Virus record (IMG/VR): IMGVR_UViG_3300031379_000006
Location: 1 to 42,942 of that record
Source: a virus
Direction: 5' to 3' (one strand)
DNA length: 42,942 nt
Each line of letters starts with the position of its first letter. Position 1 is the first letter of the stretch. Positions 12,458 to 20,127 of the stretch are shown here, piece after piece. The translations under genes and the position numbers were made by a program. Below the pieces are notes generated by a model. It searched no databases. It saw nothing but the letters and a program-made list of their open reading frames with translations, and was not told the origin of the DNA.

Positions 12458-13174
12458 TTACTCTTTGGGTTTTTCTGACTGATCCGTTTCGCCATCTTCC
12501 GGTATTTTGGGTACCTGGATTTCCGGGAGTTTAAATTCTCTAGCCTTTGGCATCCCTTCTTGCTCTATACGATCATATTCACTATTAAGCCATGCCAGTG
12601 ATTGTACAAGGGATACATAAATTTGATTCATGATCGCATTTACGATCATTTGAACATAATTAAATTTTTCAGGATTATTTATAAATTCACCAAAATCTTC
12701 GGTAAGCAGATCTAATTCAGTGACCAGATTAAATACTTTATCTTTGTAAGAGGTTTTTTCCCAACCTTTTTCTCTAACATATTTGAGTTTGGTAAAACTA
12801 AATTTTCCATCACGACCACCCATTAAATCAACAAGTTTATCAAATAATTGATTAACGGAAAGAATATGATTAAGACAATCAGAAAGGGCAAGTGTATGTT
12901 TGGTATTGATAAGGTATTTAACCTCATTGTCAAGTTCGGTAAGCATTTGAGTGAAAGACCGGGAATTTTCATGAAGTGTTTGTTGTTCAATGGGAGAAAG
13001 CTTTTTGTACTTCTCCTCATCCTGCATAATTTCTCTCCATTCTGTCCAATGAATCAGACCTTTATTTCCGAGTTTATTATACTCTTCTACAGTTTTTTCA
13101 TTAATGTTCAGATTATCCAAAAAGGATGTAATGGTTCGTGATCTACCTTGTAACTGTAAAATTTGTTTTTTCAT
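12458..13174 (-). CDS. helical protein of unknown function, 238 aa
   Basis: Almost entirely alpha-helical by composition, with charged amphipathic segments throughout (for example LSPIEQQTLHENSRSF near 79-94) and a proline-rich, acidic tail (VPKIPEDGETDQSEKPKE). No membrane segment, signal peptide or catalytic motif is visible. It lies three bases from the HNH gene upstream. Function unknown. Confidence 0.6.
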   Translation of the reverse strand: MKKQILQLQGRSRTITSFLDNLNINEKTVEEYNKLGNKGLIHWTEWREIMQDEEKYKKLSPIEQQTLHENSRSFTQMLTELDNEVKYLINTKHTLALSDCLNHILSVNQLFDKLVDLMGGRDGKFSFTKLKYVREKGWEKTSYKDKVFNLVTELDLLTEDFGEFINNPEKFNYVQMIVNAIMNQIYVSLVQSLAWLNSEYDRIEQEGMPKAREFKLPEIQVPKIPEDGETDQSEKPKE

Positions 13175-13177
13175 TTG

Positions 13178-13690
13178 TTATATTTTAGCGAGAGTTAATT
13201 TTTTTGTGTGTTTCGATTTTCCATGTAACATCCTCCATACACCGCCATAATTTAAATCATAAAGCTCAATAGCTTCACTTATAGAATCATGGGTAGATTT
13301 AAACTCGCCAGTTTTATAATCGTATACATTAATAGGAATAAGTTTTCGGCCCGAATTCGGTGACCATTTTCTTAAGCCTATATCATAAGCATGTTGATTA
13401 TTCTCAGCTGGCGTCACCCACTCTAAATTAGATACCGTATTGTTGAGTTTATTTCCGTCTTTGTGGTTAATAAATGATTTGTTATCAGGATTAGGGAGAA
13501 AAGCCTGAGCAACTAATCTATGAATAGTTATAGTATACTGCCTTCCATTTCGCCATAAATTTACCTTAAAATATCCGCGCCCGTTGTCACCGGGCTTCAG
13601 GTATTTGTTGCTTTTTAGGCTAAATACTTTACCTGAACAATCTATTAAATAATTTTCAAATCCAGTTATTGGTTTCAAATCTTTTATCAC
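13178..13690 (-). CDS. NUMOD4-HNH homing endonuclease, 170 aa
   Basis: Domain order: NUMOD4-like start (ITGFENYLIDCSGKVFS, 8-24), HNH core with H57, NHKDGN (75-80), N84 and NLEWVT (88-93), then a NUMOD1-like DNA-binding tail (INVYDYKTGEF.., SISEAIELY, 118-150). Such free-standing enzymes cut phage DNA at one site and spread their own gene. The gene looks intact. Confidence 0.85.
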   Translation of the reverse strand: MIKDLKPITGFENYLIDCSGKVFSLKSNKYLKPGDNGRGYFKVNLWRNGRQYTITIHRLVAQAFLPNPDNKSFINHKDGNKLNNTVSNLEWVTPAENNQHAYDIGLRKWSPNSGRKLIPINVYDYKTGEFKSTHDSISEAIELYDLNYGGVWRMLHGKSKHTKKLTLAKI

Positions 13691-13701
13691 GTTTTAGAAA
13701 C

Positions 13702-13926
13702 TTACCTGAAACCCCCGAAGGGGCTCAGGCTCCTAGCTAAGCTGCTTCCTGGAAGCGGCCTTGAGGAATTAGTTGTATAACCTTTGTGCCGGTTAATTAG
13801 CTTCGTCCTCTCCTGATACCCTACTCTCATGCTGTCAAAACATTCATCCCCATATCTTACAATCTTGTAACTTACTCCCCTGTACCAGGGGGGGAAAATA
13901 CGAATCTTCCGGCGGTATATCTTCAT
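13702..13926 (-). CDS. doubtful small Arg-rich protein, 74 aa
   Basis: An ATG at 13926 preceded by GAGGAGC opens 74 codons (start MKIYRRKIRIFPPW) that end 11 bases before the HNH gene. The spacing is gene-like, but composition is Arg/Ser-rich and 83 bases overlap the other open frame at 13844-14155. The 3' part contains two strong hairpins: 13705-13729 (UUCG-loop type on the minus strand) and 13741-13759. It may be a gene, a remnant or structured RNA. Confidence 0.35.
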   Translation of the reverse strand: MKIYRRKIRIFPPWYRGVSYKIVRYGDECFDSMRVGYQERTKLINRHKGYTTNSSRPLPGSSLARSLSPFGGFR

Positions 13927-14155
13927 GCTCCTCAGCATAGACATTTTTGCACGGCGTCGTATTATCCCCCAAGGCCAGAGCCGAATAAACGCCCGGGTGT
14001 GTGATCTTATCCTCACCCCTTTTGGCTACCGGTTGGACTTTTTGTGGAGATGCGGGGCAACGAACCCCGGTCCAAACATGTTTCGAAATATCGATCTCAA
14101 AGAACTTCTGTAAAGCTACAATAAAATATTGGATATTGCAATACCCAATACTTAT
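13844..14155 (-). pseudogene. start-less open frame behind an HNH gene, 103 codons
   Basis: Directly after the stop of the HNH gene at 14156, the same frame stays open for 103 codons and reads like protein (KFFEIDISKHVW, EDKITHPGVYSALALGDN, PPEDSYFPPLVQG) but has no ATG, GTG or TTG start. A simple reading is that the 5' end of a real gene was lost or replaced when the homing endonuclease gene arrived. The family is not recognised. Confidence 0.4.
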
Positions 14156-14656
14156 TTAGAATGATTTTAAATTACGCTGCTTCACCAATAAACGATGTGT
14201 ATTTGATCTGCTGGTACCGTATTTTTTGGCTATGTCTTTCCAATGCATCCCATTTTCTTTATCTAGTAGCATAGCTGCTGCATCTGGTTGATTTGGCCAT
14301 CTGGTATGGGATGCATTTGTAGCAACCTGTAACCTAGCCTCTTTAGGAATATCCCTCATGTTGTCTAGGTGTGTACCTATACCCATGTTATTCCATGAGT
14401 TATCAGTTCTATCCCCATTAAGATGACGTACAGCTATCTCAGGTTTAAATATCTTTAATCCAAATTTATGATATCCCTGAAATCGATGAAAGGGAACACT
14501 GATCTGTTTGTTTGGACTAATGACTACACTAAAGTGCTTATAACCTTTATGAAAACAGGGCTTTATTGGACTACCATGACGGAATACATTTCCTTCTTTA
14601 TCAATAGAAAATCCCTTCTCCGCCGCCATCTTTATAGCTTTATTAACGTTACTCAT
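14156..14656 (-). CDS. HNH homing endonuclease, 166 aa
   Basis: A GKVF-type start is replaced here by KEGNVFRHG, followed by the HNH core: VPFHRF and VRHLNGDRTDNSWNNMGIG, a close match to the H-N-H pattern of phage endonucleases. A C-terminal helix-turn-helix-like part (DIAKKYGTSRSNTHRLL) should bind DNA. An earlier ATG at 14704 would overlap the phosphoesterase gene by 38 bases; the ATG at 14656 lies 10 bases past its stop and is preferred. Confidence 0.8.
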   Translation of the reverse strand: MSNVNKAIKMAAEKGFSIDKEGNVFRHGSPIKPCFHKGYKHFSVVISPNKQISVPFHRFQGYHKFGLKIFKPEIAVRHLNGDRTDNSWNNMGIGTHLDNMRDIPKEARLQVATNASHTRWPNQPDAAAMLLDKENGMHWKDIAKKYGTSRSNTHRLLVKQRNLKSF

Positions 14657-14666
14657 AACTGTCTGA

Positions 14667-15530
14667 TTATAAATACATTGGGAGGTGAATTGGGATTCTA
14701 CCATTATCTAAAATAACGGCACATTCAATTACTGGTTTCTTTTGAGATTTTTTACCATATGCTGCAGCGTAAACTTTGTAATCCATACCACATCCACATT
14801 GCATAGCATATAATCTATCCTTTTCTGAAACAGACCATCGAGTATAAGAACTGGTATGAAAATGTCCTTGTACCACTGATATTCTCCAATGAAGCATTCT
14901 ATTGAAAGCTCCATTAGTTGCACCACCTGGTCCATCACCATGGATATAACGTACATCAAAATGATCAAAATAATCATCCCATATCCATCCAGGAGTTTCA
15001 ATAACATCAGAATAATTTTTAATCCATTTTTCAGATATGCCAGCATCAAATGCTTGACGTCTTATCCGGGCGTCGTGATTTCCAATGCAAACTTCTGCTT
15101 CAGGAAAAGACGAATACCAAGGTTGAAGAATTTCTATAGCCAAATCTATTTCATCTTTTGCTGATAGTCCATCTGGATCTGTTTTCCAAAATGAACTAAA
15201 ATGATTATCTAGGATATCTCCTAAAAATGATACTTTAGTACATTGATATTCATGATAAGCCTGAACGCAGTGTTCAAGAAATCCTTTTTTAACAAATGGA
15301 CTATGAAGATCTGGGATAATCAAACGATTTTCTCCCTGGATCTTATTAGATTGGGTAGTTTGATTATAATTATTTTCTACCATAAAAAAATAGTATCTAG
15401 CTACACGATCTGGAATTTCAAAATGATGACTTAATGATTCTGCATATAATTTGATACCTTGTTCAGCAGAAATTTTATAGAGTTGATACATCTTATGATA
15501 CAACTCTAAATTGAATTGTGCTTTATTCAT
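14667..15530 (-). CDS. calcineurin-like metallophosphoesterase, 287 aa
   Basis: All metal-binding motifs are present: D74-x-H76 (PDLHSPF), GD-x2-D (G104 to D108), GNHD (150-153), H197-G-D, and GHFH (222-225). These coordinate two metals in phosphodiesterases and phosphatases. The N-terminal 65 residues are helical and may bind DNA. The family includes SbcD/Mre11-like nucleases, nucleotide diesterases and protein phosphatases; the substrate cannot be told. It is the first gene of the leftward unit, about ten bases from the predicted RNA start. Confidence 0.85.
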   Translation of the reverse strand: MNKAQFNLELYHKMYQLYKISAEQGIKLYAESLSHHFEIPDRVARYYFFMVENNYNQTTQSNKIQGENRLIIPDLHSPFVKKGFLEHCVQAYHEYQCTKVSFLGDILDNHFSSFWKTDPDGLSAKDEIDLAIEILQPWYSSFPEAEVCIGNHDARIRRQAFDAGISEKWIKNYSDVIETPGWIWDDYFDHFDVRYIHGDGPGGATNGAFNRMLHWRISVVQGHFHTSSYTRWSVSEKDRLYAMQCGCGMDYKVYAAAYGKKSQKKPVIECAVILDNGRIPIHLPMYL

Positions 15531-15546
15531 ATTTTGGATTTGTAGG

Positions 15547-15578
15547 CAAAGGTATTATTAATTTATGACATGTGCAAC
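15547..15578 (-). promoter_or_regulatory. leftward promoter
   Basis: On the minus strand GTTG (15578-15575), exactly 20 bases, then TACCTTTG (15554-15547). The -7 box is perfect and the -33 box has three of four bases. RNA would begin about ten bases before the phosphoesterase ATG. Confidence 0.65.
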
Positions 15579-15688
15579 TAAATGGATAGAAATCGTACAT
15601 TCTCTATAACCGGCCTCGCGCGCGCGTATGTATGCCTATGCGGAATACTGTTTGAATCCAGTAGGATAGAATAGATATAGCTCAGAAA

Positions 15689-15739
15689 GATCAAAAGAAG
15701 ACGACGGATTTGCTAACGCTCCTCCGTCTTCTTTTGATC
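15689..15739. repeat. perfect 15-bp inverted repeat in the divergent region
   Basis: GATCAAAAGAAGACG (15689-15703) is exactly complementary to 15725-15739 with a 21-nt loop. It lies between the leftward and rightward promoters, so it is not the terminator of a gene. It could insulate the two promoters, or bind a regulator. The remaining 15531-15912 sequence contains the promoters, the GTCCGAC sites and a CG run (15617-15626). Confidence 0.7.
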
Positions 15740-15810
15740 ACGAGCGGTTAGGATTTGCCTTATGGGGTGGTATGACCATTACCGGGGATGTTCAGTTGAG
15801 TTTCAGTTTT

Positions 15811-15873
15811 GTCCGACAGTGTCCGACGAGTAAACATGAGGGTTACAGGATGCTTGTCCGACGCTTGTCCGAC
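15811..15873 (+). promoter_or_regulatory. four GTCCGAC direct repeats, operator or activator site
   Basis: GTCCGAC occurs at 15811, 15821, 15856 and 15867: two pairs with 10- and 11-bp spacing, about one helical turn. The last copy ends four bases before the -33 TTTG of the rightward promoter. This geometry suits a regulator touching RNA polymerase, either as activator or repressor. Confidence 0.7.
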
Positions 15874-15876
15874 GGG

Positions 15877-15908
15877 TTTGGTAGTCTTGATTATTGTTCG
15901 TACCTTTG
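15877..15908 (+). promoter_or_regulatory. rightward promoter of the packaging/virion module
   Basis: TTTG (15877-15880), 20 bases, TACCTTTG (15901-15908): a perfect match. The ATG at 15913 lies only five bases after the box, so the transcript should start at or next to the start codon and be nearly leaderless. Confidence 0.8.
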
Positions 15909-15912
15909 TTCC

Positions 15913-16308
15913 ATGGAAACGACAGAGAAGATATCTTTACGGATGTCCAAAACGACACTTGCTCGACTAAAATTTTATCAAACGAGCGGTGATACTAGGA
16001 CTGATGTAATAGAGCAATATGTTAATTATGGTATGGATTGCGCTGATCAGGCCAGACAGGCCATGTCAAATACGCCTATACCTGACCGTGTTGCCCTTGT
16101 AGATCCACCGTCTGTAGATAATAGGTCTGATGATAGAGCCGCTGATGAAATGAGGGCAAACTATGAAAATGCTGCAAAGGTGAGGGATGAGGCAAAAAAG
16201 GCAGACGAGAAGGTTAAGCATGATGAGGCGTTCAGTACCGTGGGTCCTACAGATCTCATGGAGAAGTATGGTGATCGAATACGTAAAGAATATAATATAA
16301 GTAAATAG
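15913..16308 (+). CDS. ribbon-helix-helix protein, 131 aa
   Basis: Residues 5-45 (EKISLRMSKTTLARLKF, then a GDTRTDVIEQYV helix) fit the RHH/CopG pattern: a strand followed by two helices, which binds DNA as a dimer. The rest is charged and helical. The open frame extends upstream to 15772, but that would read through the promoter and operators, so the ATG at 15913 is chosen. As the first gene of the rightward unit beside the GTCCGAC repeats, it could be their regulator. A small-terminase role is another possibility given the neighbours. Confidence 0.55.
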   Translation: METTEKISLRMSKTTLARLKFYQTSGDTRTDVIEQYVNYGMDCADQARQAMSNTPIPDRVALVDPPSVDNRSDDRAADEMRANYENAAKVRDEAKKADEKVKHDEAFSTVGPTDLMEKYGDRIRKEYNISK

Positions 16309-16309
16309 G

Positions 16310-17023
16310 ATGGGTAGACCACGGATTGATATGACAGGAAAAAGGTTCGGTGAGCTTACAGTGATAGAGTTTTCTCACATGCATAAGGACGCATATTGGA
16401 AATGTTTATGTGATTGTGGTAATGAGAAAGTTATACCCGGATATAATTTAAGAAACGGGCACACTAAAAGTTGCGGACACCTCAAAGGTAAGAATAGGCT
16501 TGAATTAAAGGGTCGAAAGTTTAATAGGCTTACAGTGATAGAGTTTTCTCACATGCATAAAAATAAATCATTCTGGAAATGTTTATGTGATTGTGGTAAT
16601 GAGAAAGTTATAAATGGTTCAGCTTTAGTTGCTGAATTAACTACAAGTTGTGGCTGTTTGCAAAAAGACCAGCAATCGCTTCCTGAAGGAATAGCTGCTC
16701 GTAACCGTGTTATGCTTTGGCACAAAAACAGTGCAAAAAAGAGAAATTTAGAACAGGCGTTAACCGACGAGCAAATCCTAATATTACATAAGGGAAATTG
16801 TCATTATTGTGGGTCACCGCCATCAAATATATGTCACCCGTCAGGGGCTAATGGATCATACATCTATAATGGAATTGATCGTAAAGATAATAGTGAAGGA
16901 TATACAATCAATAATTCGGTATCGTGCTGTTTTGTGTGTAACGCGGCAAAAGGCACACTCGGATATGATAAATACTTAAAACATATAAAAGCAACATATT
17001 TACATTTAATAAAAATTAAATAA
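16310..17023 (+). CDS. HNH endonuclease with two zinc-ribbon-like repeats, 237 aa
   Basis: Two copies of a W-x-C-x-C-D-C-G domain (about residues 8-58 and 66-118) with CGH and CGC ends, as in the DNA-binding part of phage homing endonucleases, precede a Cys-type HNH nuclease (CHYCGSP, IDRKDNSEGY, CCFVCNAAKG). The repeats are near identical in DNA too (for example GTGATAGAGTTTTCTCACAT twice), so the duplication is recent. The gene sits between the RHH gene and the terminase block, a usual target of homing. Confidence 0.8.
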   Translation: MGRPRIDMTGKRFGELTVIEFSHMHKDAYWKCLCDCGNEKVIPGYNLRNGHTKSCGHLKGKNRLELKGRKFNRLTVIEFSHMHKNKSFWKCLCDCGNEKVINGSALVAELTTSCGCLQKDQQSLPEGIAARNRVMLWHKNSAKKRNLEQALTDEQILILHKGNCHYCGSPPSNICHPSGANGSYIYNGIDRKDNSEGYTINNSVSCCFVCNAAKGTLGYDKYLKHIKATYLHLIKIK

Positions 17024-17026
17024 CAG

Positions 17027-17296
17027 ATGGCGCAAGTAGGAATGGAAATTGATCCACTCGATTATCTGGATAAGATAGTTGATTATTGTGCGGGGAACGT
17101 TCCCGCAGATGAGGTGGGAGCCAATGAATTCTCCACCCTCCCGGAAGCGCTATCCAAATTAGATAATTCGCCAGGTGACCGCAATGCAGTGCAAGCTGCT
17201 GTCCAATACGTAGGCAAATTAAAATCTAAGGTCGTCTTCTTGGAAGCCCAGCTGTTGATACTGCAGAGGCTGCAAGAACGCGGTATAATCAGGTAA
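17027..17296 (+). CDS. helical protein next to the large terminase, 89 aa
   Basis: Unrecognised. Acidic N-terminal part, then a leucine-rich helix at the C-terminus (KSKVVFLEAQLLILQRLQERG) likely to form a coiled coil. It ends three bases before the terminase start. The position suggests a small terminase or terminase accessory protein, but no DNA-binding motif is evident. Confidence 0.5.
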   Translation: MAQVGMEIDPLDYLDKIVDYCAGNVPADEVGANEFSTLPEALSKLDNSPGDRNAVQAAVQYVGKLKSKVVFLEAQLLILQRLQERGIIR

Positions 17297-17299
17297 ACG

Positions 17300-19621
17300 T
17301 TGGCTATTACGGGCACGGAGGCGTCGAGAAATCGCTATCTTGCATACCTTCATAAGCAATATCAGAAAGGTATTCTTAATCGACAGCAAGTAGAACTGTT
17401 GAGAAGGGAGGGGTATATCAAAGATGGTCCTGAAATTATAAAGCTATCTCCCGGTCAGCAGATCCTACAAAAGAAGATGAAGCGCTGGGAAAATAACCCA
17501 TTTGCACATTCCGGTACATTCTCCAGGTTTAAAGATAATCTTACAAAGGAAGACTGGCTTCCTGAAAGTAACCTTTATCATAGTGATGAATTTATAAATT
17601 GGATCAATTCTATTGTATATGGTCCATTTCCTCAAGCAATCAAATATCCTTTATTCGAGCGGTACAAGGCCCAGGCATTTCGATGGCTGGAGGAGAAAGA
17701 TAATATTACCAATTACAAAGATCCGGACGCTAAACGGGAATATGCAAACCAAGAGCGGGACCGGATAAAAGAAAGTACTTTATATTTTGCAAATAAGTAT
17801 GGAGAATTGAAGGAGGGTGATGCTGCAACCGGTACCATGCGTTACTTTGCGAAGGAGCACCATGCCGTAATTTTCTATTTGTTCGATTGCCGCTATAATA
17901 TAATTGGTGGTAAAGGACGACAGATTGGATTTACTTCTGCCATGGGTATTGTTGCACTCAAGATGATGCTCATTCACAATAACTATTATATAAAATTTAT
18001 TGCTGAGGATAAAGATACAGTTGAGGAGATCTTTACTGATAAATTGAAATATCCGTTTGGGGCCCTTCCCCGATGGCTGCAGCCACCAGTGAAGTCCGAT
18101 AGTGGCCAGAGATTCTGGTTATCAGATAAACCCGGTAAAGGAAAGAAAGGATATCCTAATAGTAGATGTGACGTCGTAGCGCCTAAGAAAACGGCAATCA
18201 ACGGGGGATCTCCTCAGCTGGCCCTCATTGACGAGATTGGGAACATTGGTATCCTGGGTCCAATGCTGAACGAAGCAAGGCCTACCATGTTTTGGAATGA
18301 TCCGGTAACTGGTAAATTTGTATTACGTCGTCAGATCTGGATGTGGGGAACCGGCGGTGAAATGGATAAAGGTAAAGGAGCTTATGAAAAAGAATGGTAT
18401 CGTATTCTAGGTCTGTGGGAAGCCAAGCAGTTTGAAAGCGGTTTTGTACCATTATTCTTTAGCTGGCATGCTAGACTGAGTAAAGAAGATTACCTGAAAG
18501 AACGGGCTTGGTATTACGGCGCCCGAGCGACAGAAAGAGATATTGATTTGGAAACTTCCAAGATCCAGTTCCATCAGCATTACCCATCTACTTTCAAGGA
18601 TATGTTTCTGAGTAATTCTAGTACGTTGGTATCCCGGGAGATTATAGAAGGTGGTCTTGAGCGGTGCAGGGCGCTCGGTTCCCGAGCACGTCCAACACTT
18701 GGATACTTCGAACCAATCTACGATTATGATGATCCCATGCCGCCTGAGAGCGACGTTCCATATCGTATCATAGATGCCAAGTTTACTGCTTTGGATGATG
18801 ATGATCCGGATAGGAAGGGAACAGTTTGGATATTCCAACACCCGGAACAGCATTGGGTAAATCGATACTGGCAGGGAACTGACCCTATTGCTACGGAGTC
18901 TGGGCATTCAAAACAAGCCAGTGCTATATGGGATGATCATCTCAAGACTTGTTCAGCCCTGTTAAATTACCGGAAATCTCATGAACATAAGCAAGTGTTT
19001 TTGCAGACAGTGTTGCTGGGATTATATTATGATGTAGAGAATCAAGTAAAAAGAGGTGTACCAGAATTAGTAGAAGCGAACATTGGAACTAACTATATTG
19101 ATTATAAAGAGCTAAAAGGGTTCCTTGGATCTCTCATTTTTAATACTCAATTGCCGGCTAAAGTTCAGGGGGGTGCAAGAGATATAGGCTTGGATAAGAA
19201 GGGATTACGATCCGATGCAGTCATAGAATATATGACTGAAGTATTCCGAACTTACCATAACAATATTTATATTTCGGTGTTCTTCGATCAATTAAGTACC
19301 TTTGCATACGAGATTAAACCAACTGGGAAAGAAAGTTGGGGGCCGATAAATAAGTTGATGCACTATGATGATGCTTTGGATGCTATCACATATGCCTACA
19401 TTGCTCGTATGGCATGTTCTCATAAGAAGACTTTCAGACAGAACAGTCAGATTAGCAAAACTAGAATAAGATATAAAACGGTACGCGATGCCAATTGGAA
19501 TTTGTCTCGTATAGCAGTGAAGGAAAACTATAATAATTTAACCTATGAGGAAGATATTCGATCCGTACAAGGTCAGGCCCGCAGATTATCGCAGTCGCTA
19601 CCCGGAACTGAAACGAATTAA
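17300..19621 (+). CDS. terL: terminase large subunit, 773 aa
   Basis: The packaging motor, with ATPase and nuclease halves. ATPase: a variant Walker A, GGKGRQIGFTS (203-213), with the lysine shifted toward the start as in many phage terminases, and Walker B LALIDE (307-312). Nuclease: a RuvC-like core with D528 (GTDPI), an acidic residue near E593 (VEAN) and D691/D694 (HYDDALD). Length is usual for crAss-like and related terminases. The start is TTG at 17300, three bases after the previous stop; no earlier start fits. The end overlaps the next gene by 77 bases. It acts with the portal at 20128. Confidence 0.92.
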   Translation: MAITGTEASRNRYLAYLHKQYQKGILNRQQVELLRREGYIKDGPEIIKLSPGQQILQKKMKRWENNPFAHSGTFSRFKDNLTKEDWLPESNLYHSDEFINWINSIVYGPFPQAIKYPLFERYKAQAFRWLEEKDNITNYKDPDAKREYANQERDRIKESTLYFANKYGELKEGDAATGTMRYFAKEHHAVIFYLFDCRYNIIGGKGRQIGFTSAMGIVALKMMLIHNNYYIKFIAEDKDTVEEIFTDKLKYPFGALPRWLQPPVKSDSGQRFWLSDKPGKGKKGYPNSRCDVVAPKKTAINGGSPQLALIDEIGNIGILGPMLNEARPTMFWNDPVTGKFVLRRQIWMWGTGGEMDKGKGAYEKEWYRILGLWEAKQFESGFVPLFFSWHARLSKEDYLKERAWYYGARATERDIDLETSKIQFHQHYPSTFKDMFLSNSSTLVSREIIEGGLERCRALGSRARPTLGYFEPIYDYDDPMPPESDVPYRIIDAKFTALDDDDPDRKGTVWIFQHPEQHWVNRYWQGTDPIATESGHSKQASAIWDDHLKTCSALLNYRKSHEHKQVFLQTVLLGLYYDVENQVKRGVPELVEANIGTNYIDYKELKGFLGSLIFNTQLPAKVQGGARDIGLDKKGLRSDAVIEYMTEVFRTYHNNIYISVFFDQLSTFAYEIKPTGKESWGPINKLMHYDDALDAITYAYIARMACSHKKTFRQNSQISKTRIRYKTVRDANWNLSRIAVKENYNNLTYEEDIRSVQGQARRLSQSLPGTETN

Positions 19622-20105
19622 GGAATTTGAACTTTTAACGGCAATTCAGTTGATTACCATTTGGTGGTATGCAAATCCTACTTCTGAGATCCTTTCTATT
19701 GAGGATAACAAATCTAGGATTATAGAGGCGCTTAAACGAGCAAACTATACGCCGGATAGAACTTTGAAGGCTGAGTTGCTGAAGCTTAATTTTGATGAGA
19801 AATGGGCTTTAGCTATAGATCGTATGTCTGTGGTTGAGCCAGGTATCCGTGAGAAGGCCAGATCAATGATTGAGAAACTTATCTATAATTACGAAAATCT
19901 GTGCGATCTTGAGAAGTATAAGGATAAGGATGATGTCAATGATATAAAGAAATTTGTTGATGCTACTACTAAGATAGCCCAAGAGTTACCGGGCTTGATT
20001 ACAAAGATGGAAGAGGGATTCGGAGTATCCAATAGGGGTGAGGAAGAAGATGAAAATAGCACAGGATTCGATAGAGAGTATTATCAAAACGCAAGTGAAA
20101 AGTAA
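19545..20105 (+). CDS. protein between terminase and portal, 186 aa
   Basis: Unrecognised. Helical, ending in an acidic tail. It starts 77 bases inside the terminase gene; the first residues (MRKIFDPYKVRPADYRSRYPEL) look real and no later ATG is better before residue 90. Position suggests a packaging or head-assembly role. The gap to the portal is 22 bases. Confidence 0.6.
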   Translation: MRKIFDPYKVRPADYRSRYPELKRIKEFELLTAIQLITIWWYANPTSEILSIEDNKSRIIEALKRANYTPDRTLKAELLKLNFDEKWALAIDRMSVVEPGIREKARSMIEKLIYNYENLCDLEKYKDKDDVNDIKKFVDATTKIAQELPGLITKMEEGFGVSNRGEEEDENSTGFDREYYQNASEK

Positions 20106-20127
20106 ACGATATAATAATATATAAGCC

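Noticed and set aside
14043-14099. Minus-strand T-arm-like CGGGG-TTCGTTG-CCCCG with partial acceptor pairing.
   Set aside because: Lacks the near-invariant A58, has only five acceptor pairs, and lies in the open coding-like frame 13844-14155; it also does not fit a tmRNA end.
15617-15626. CGCGCGCGCG run as a Z-DNA element.
   Set aside because: Only ten bases, with no supporting feature.
15772-15912. N-terminal extension of the ribbon-helix-helix gene to an ATG at 15772.
   Set aside because: It would run through the four GTCCGAC repeats and the promoter; the added residues have no protein-like pattern.
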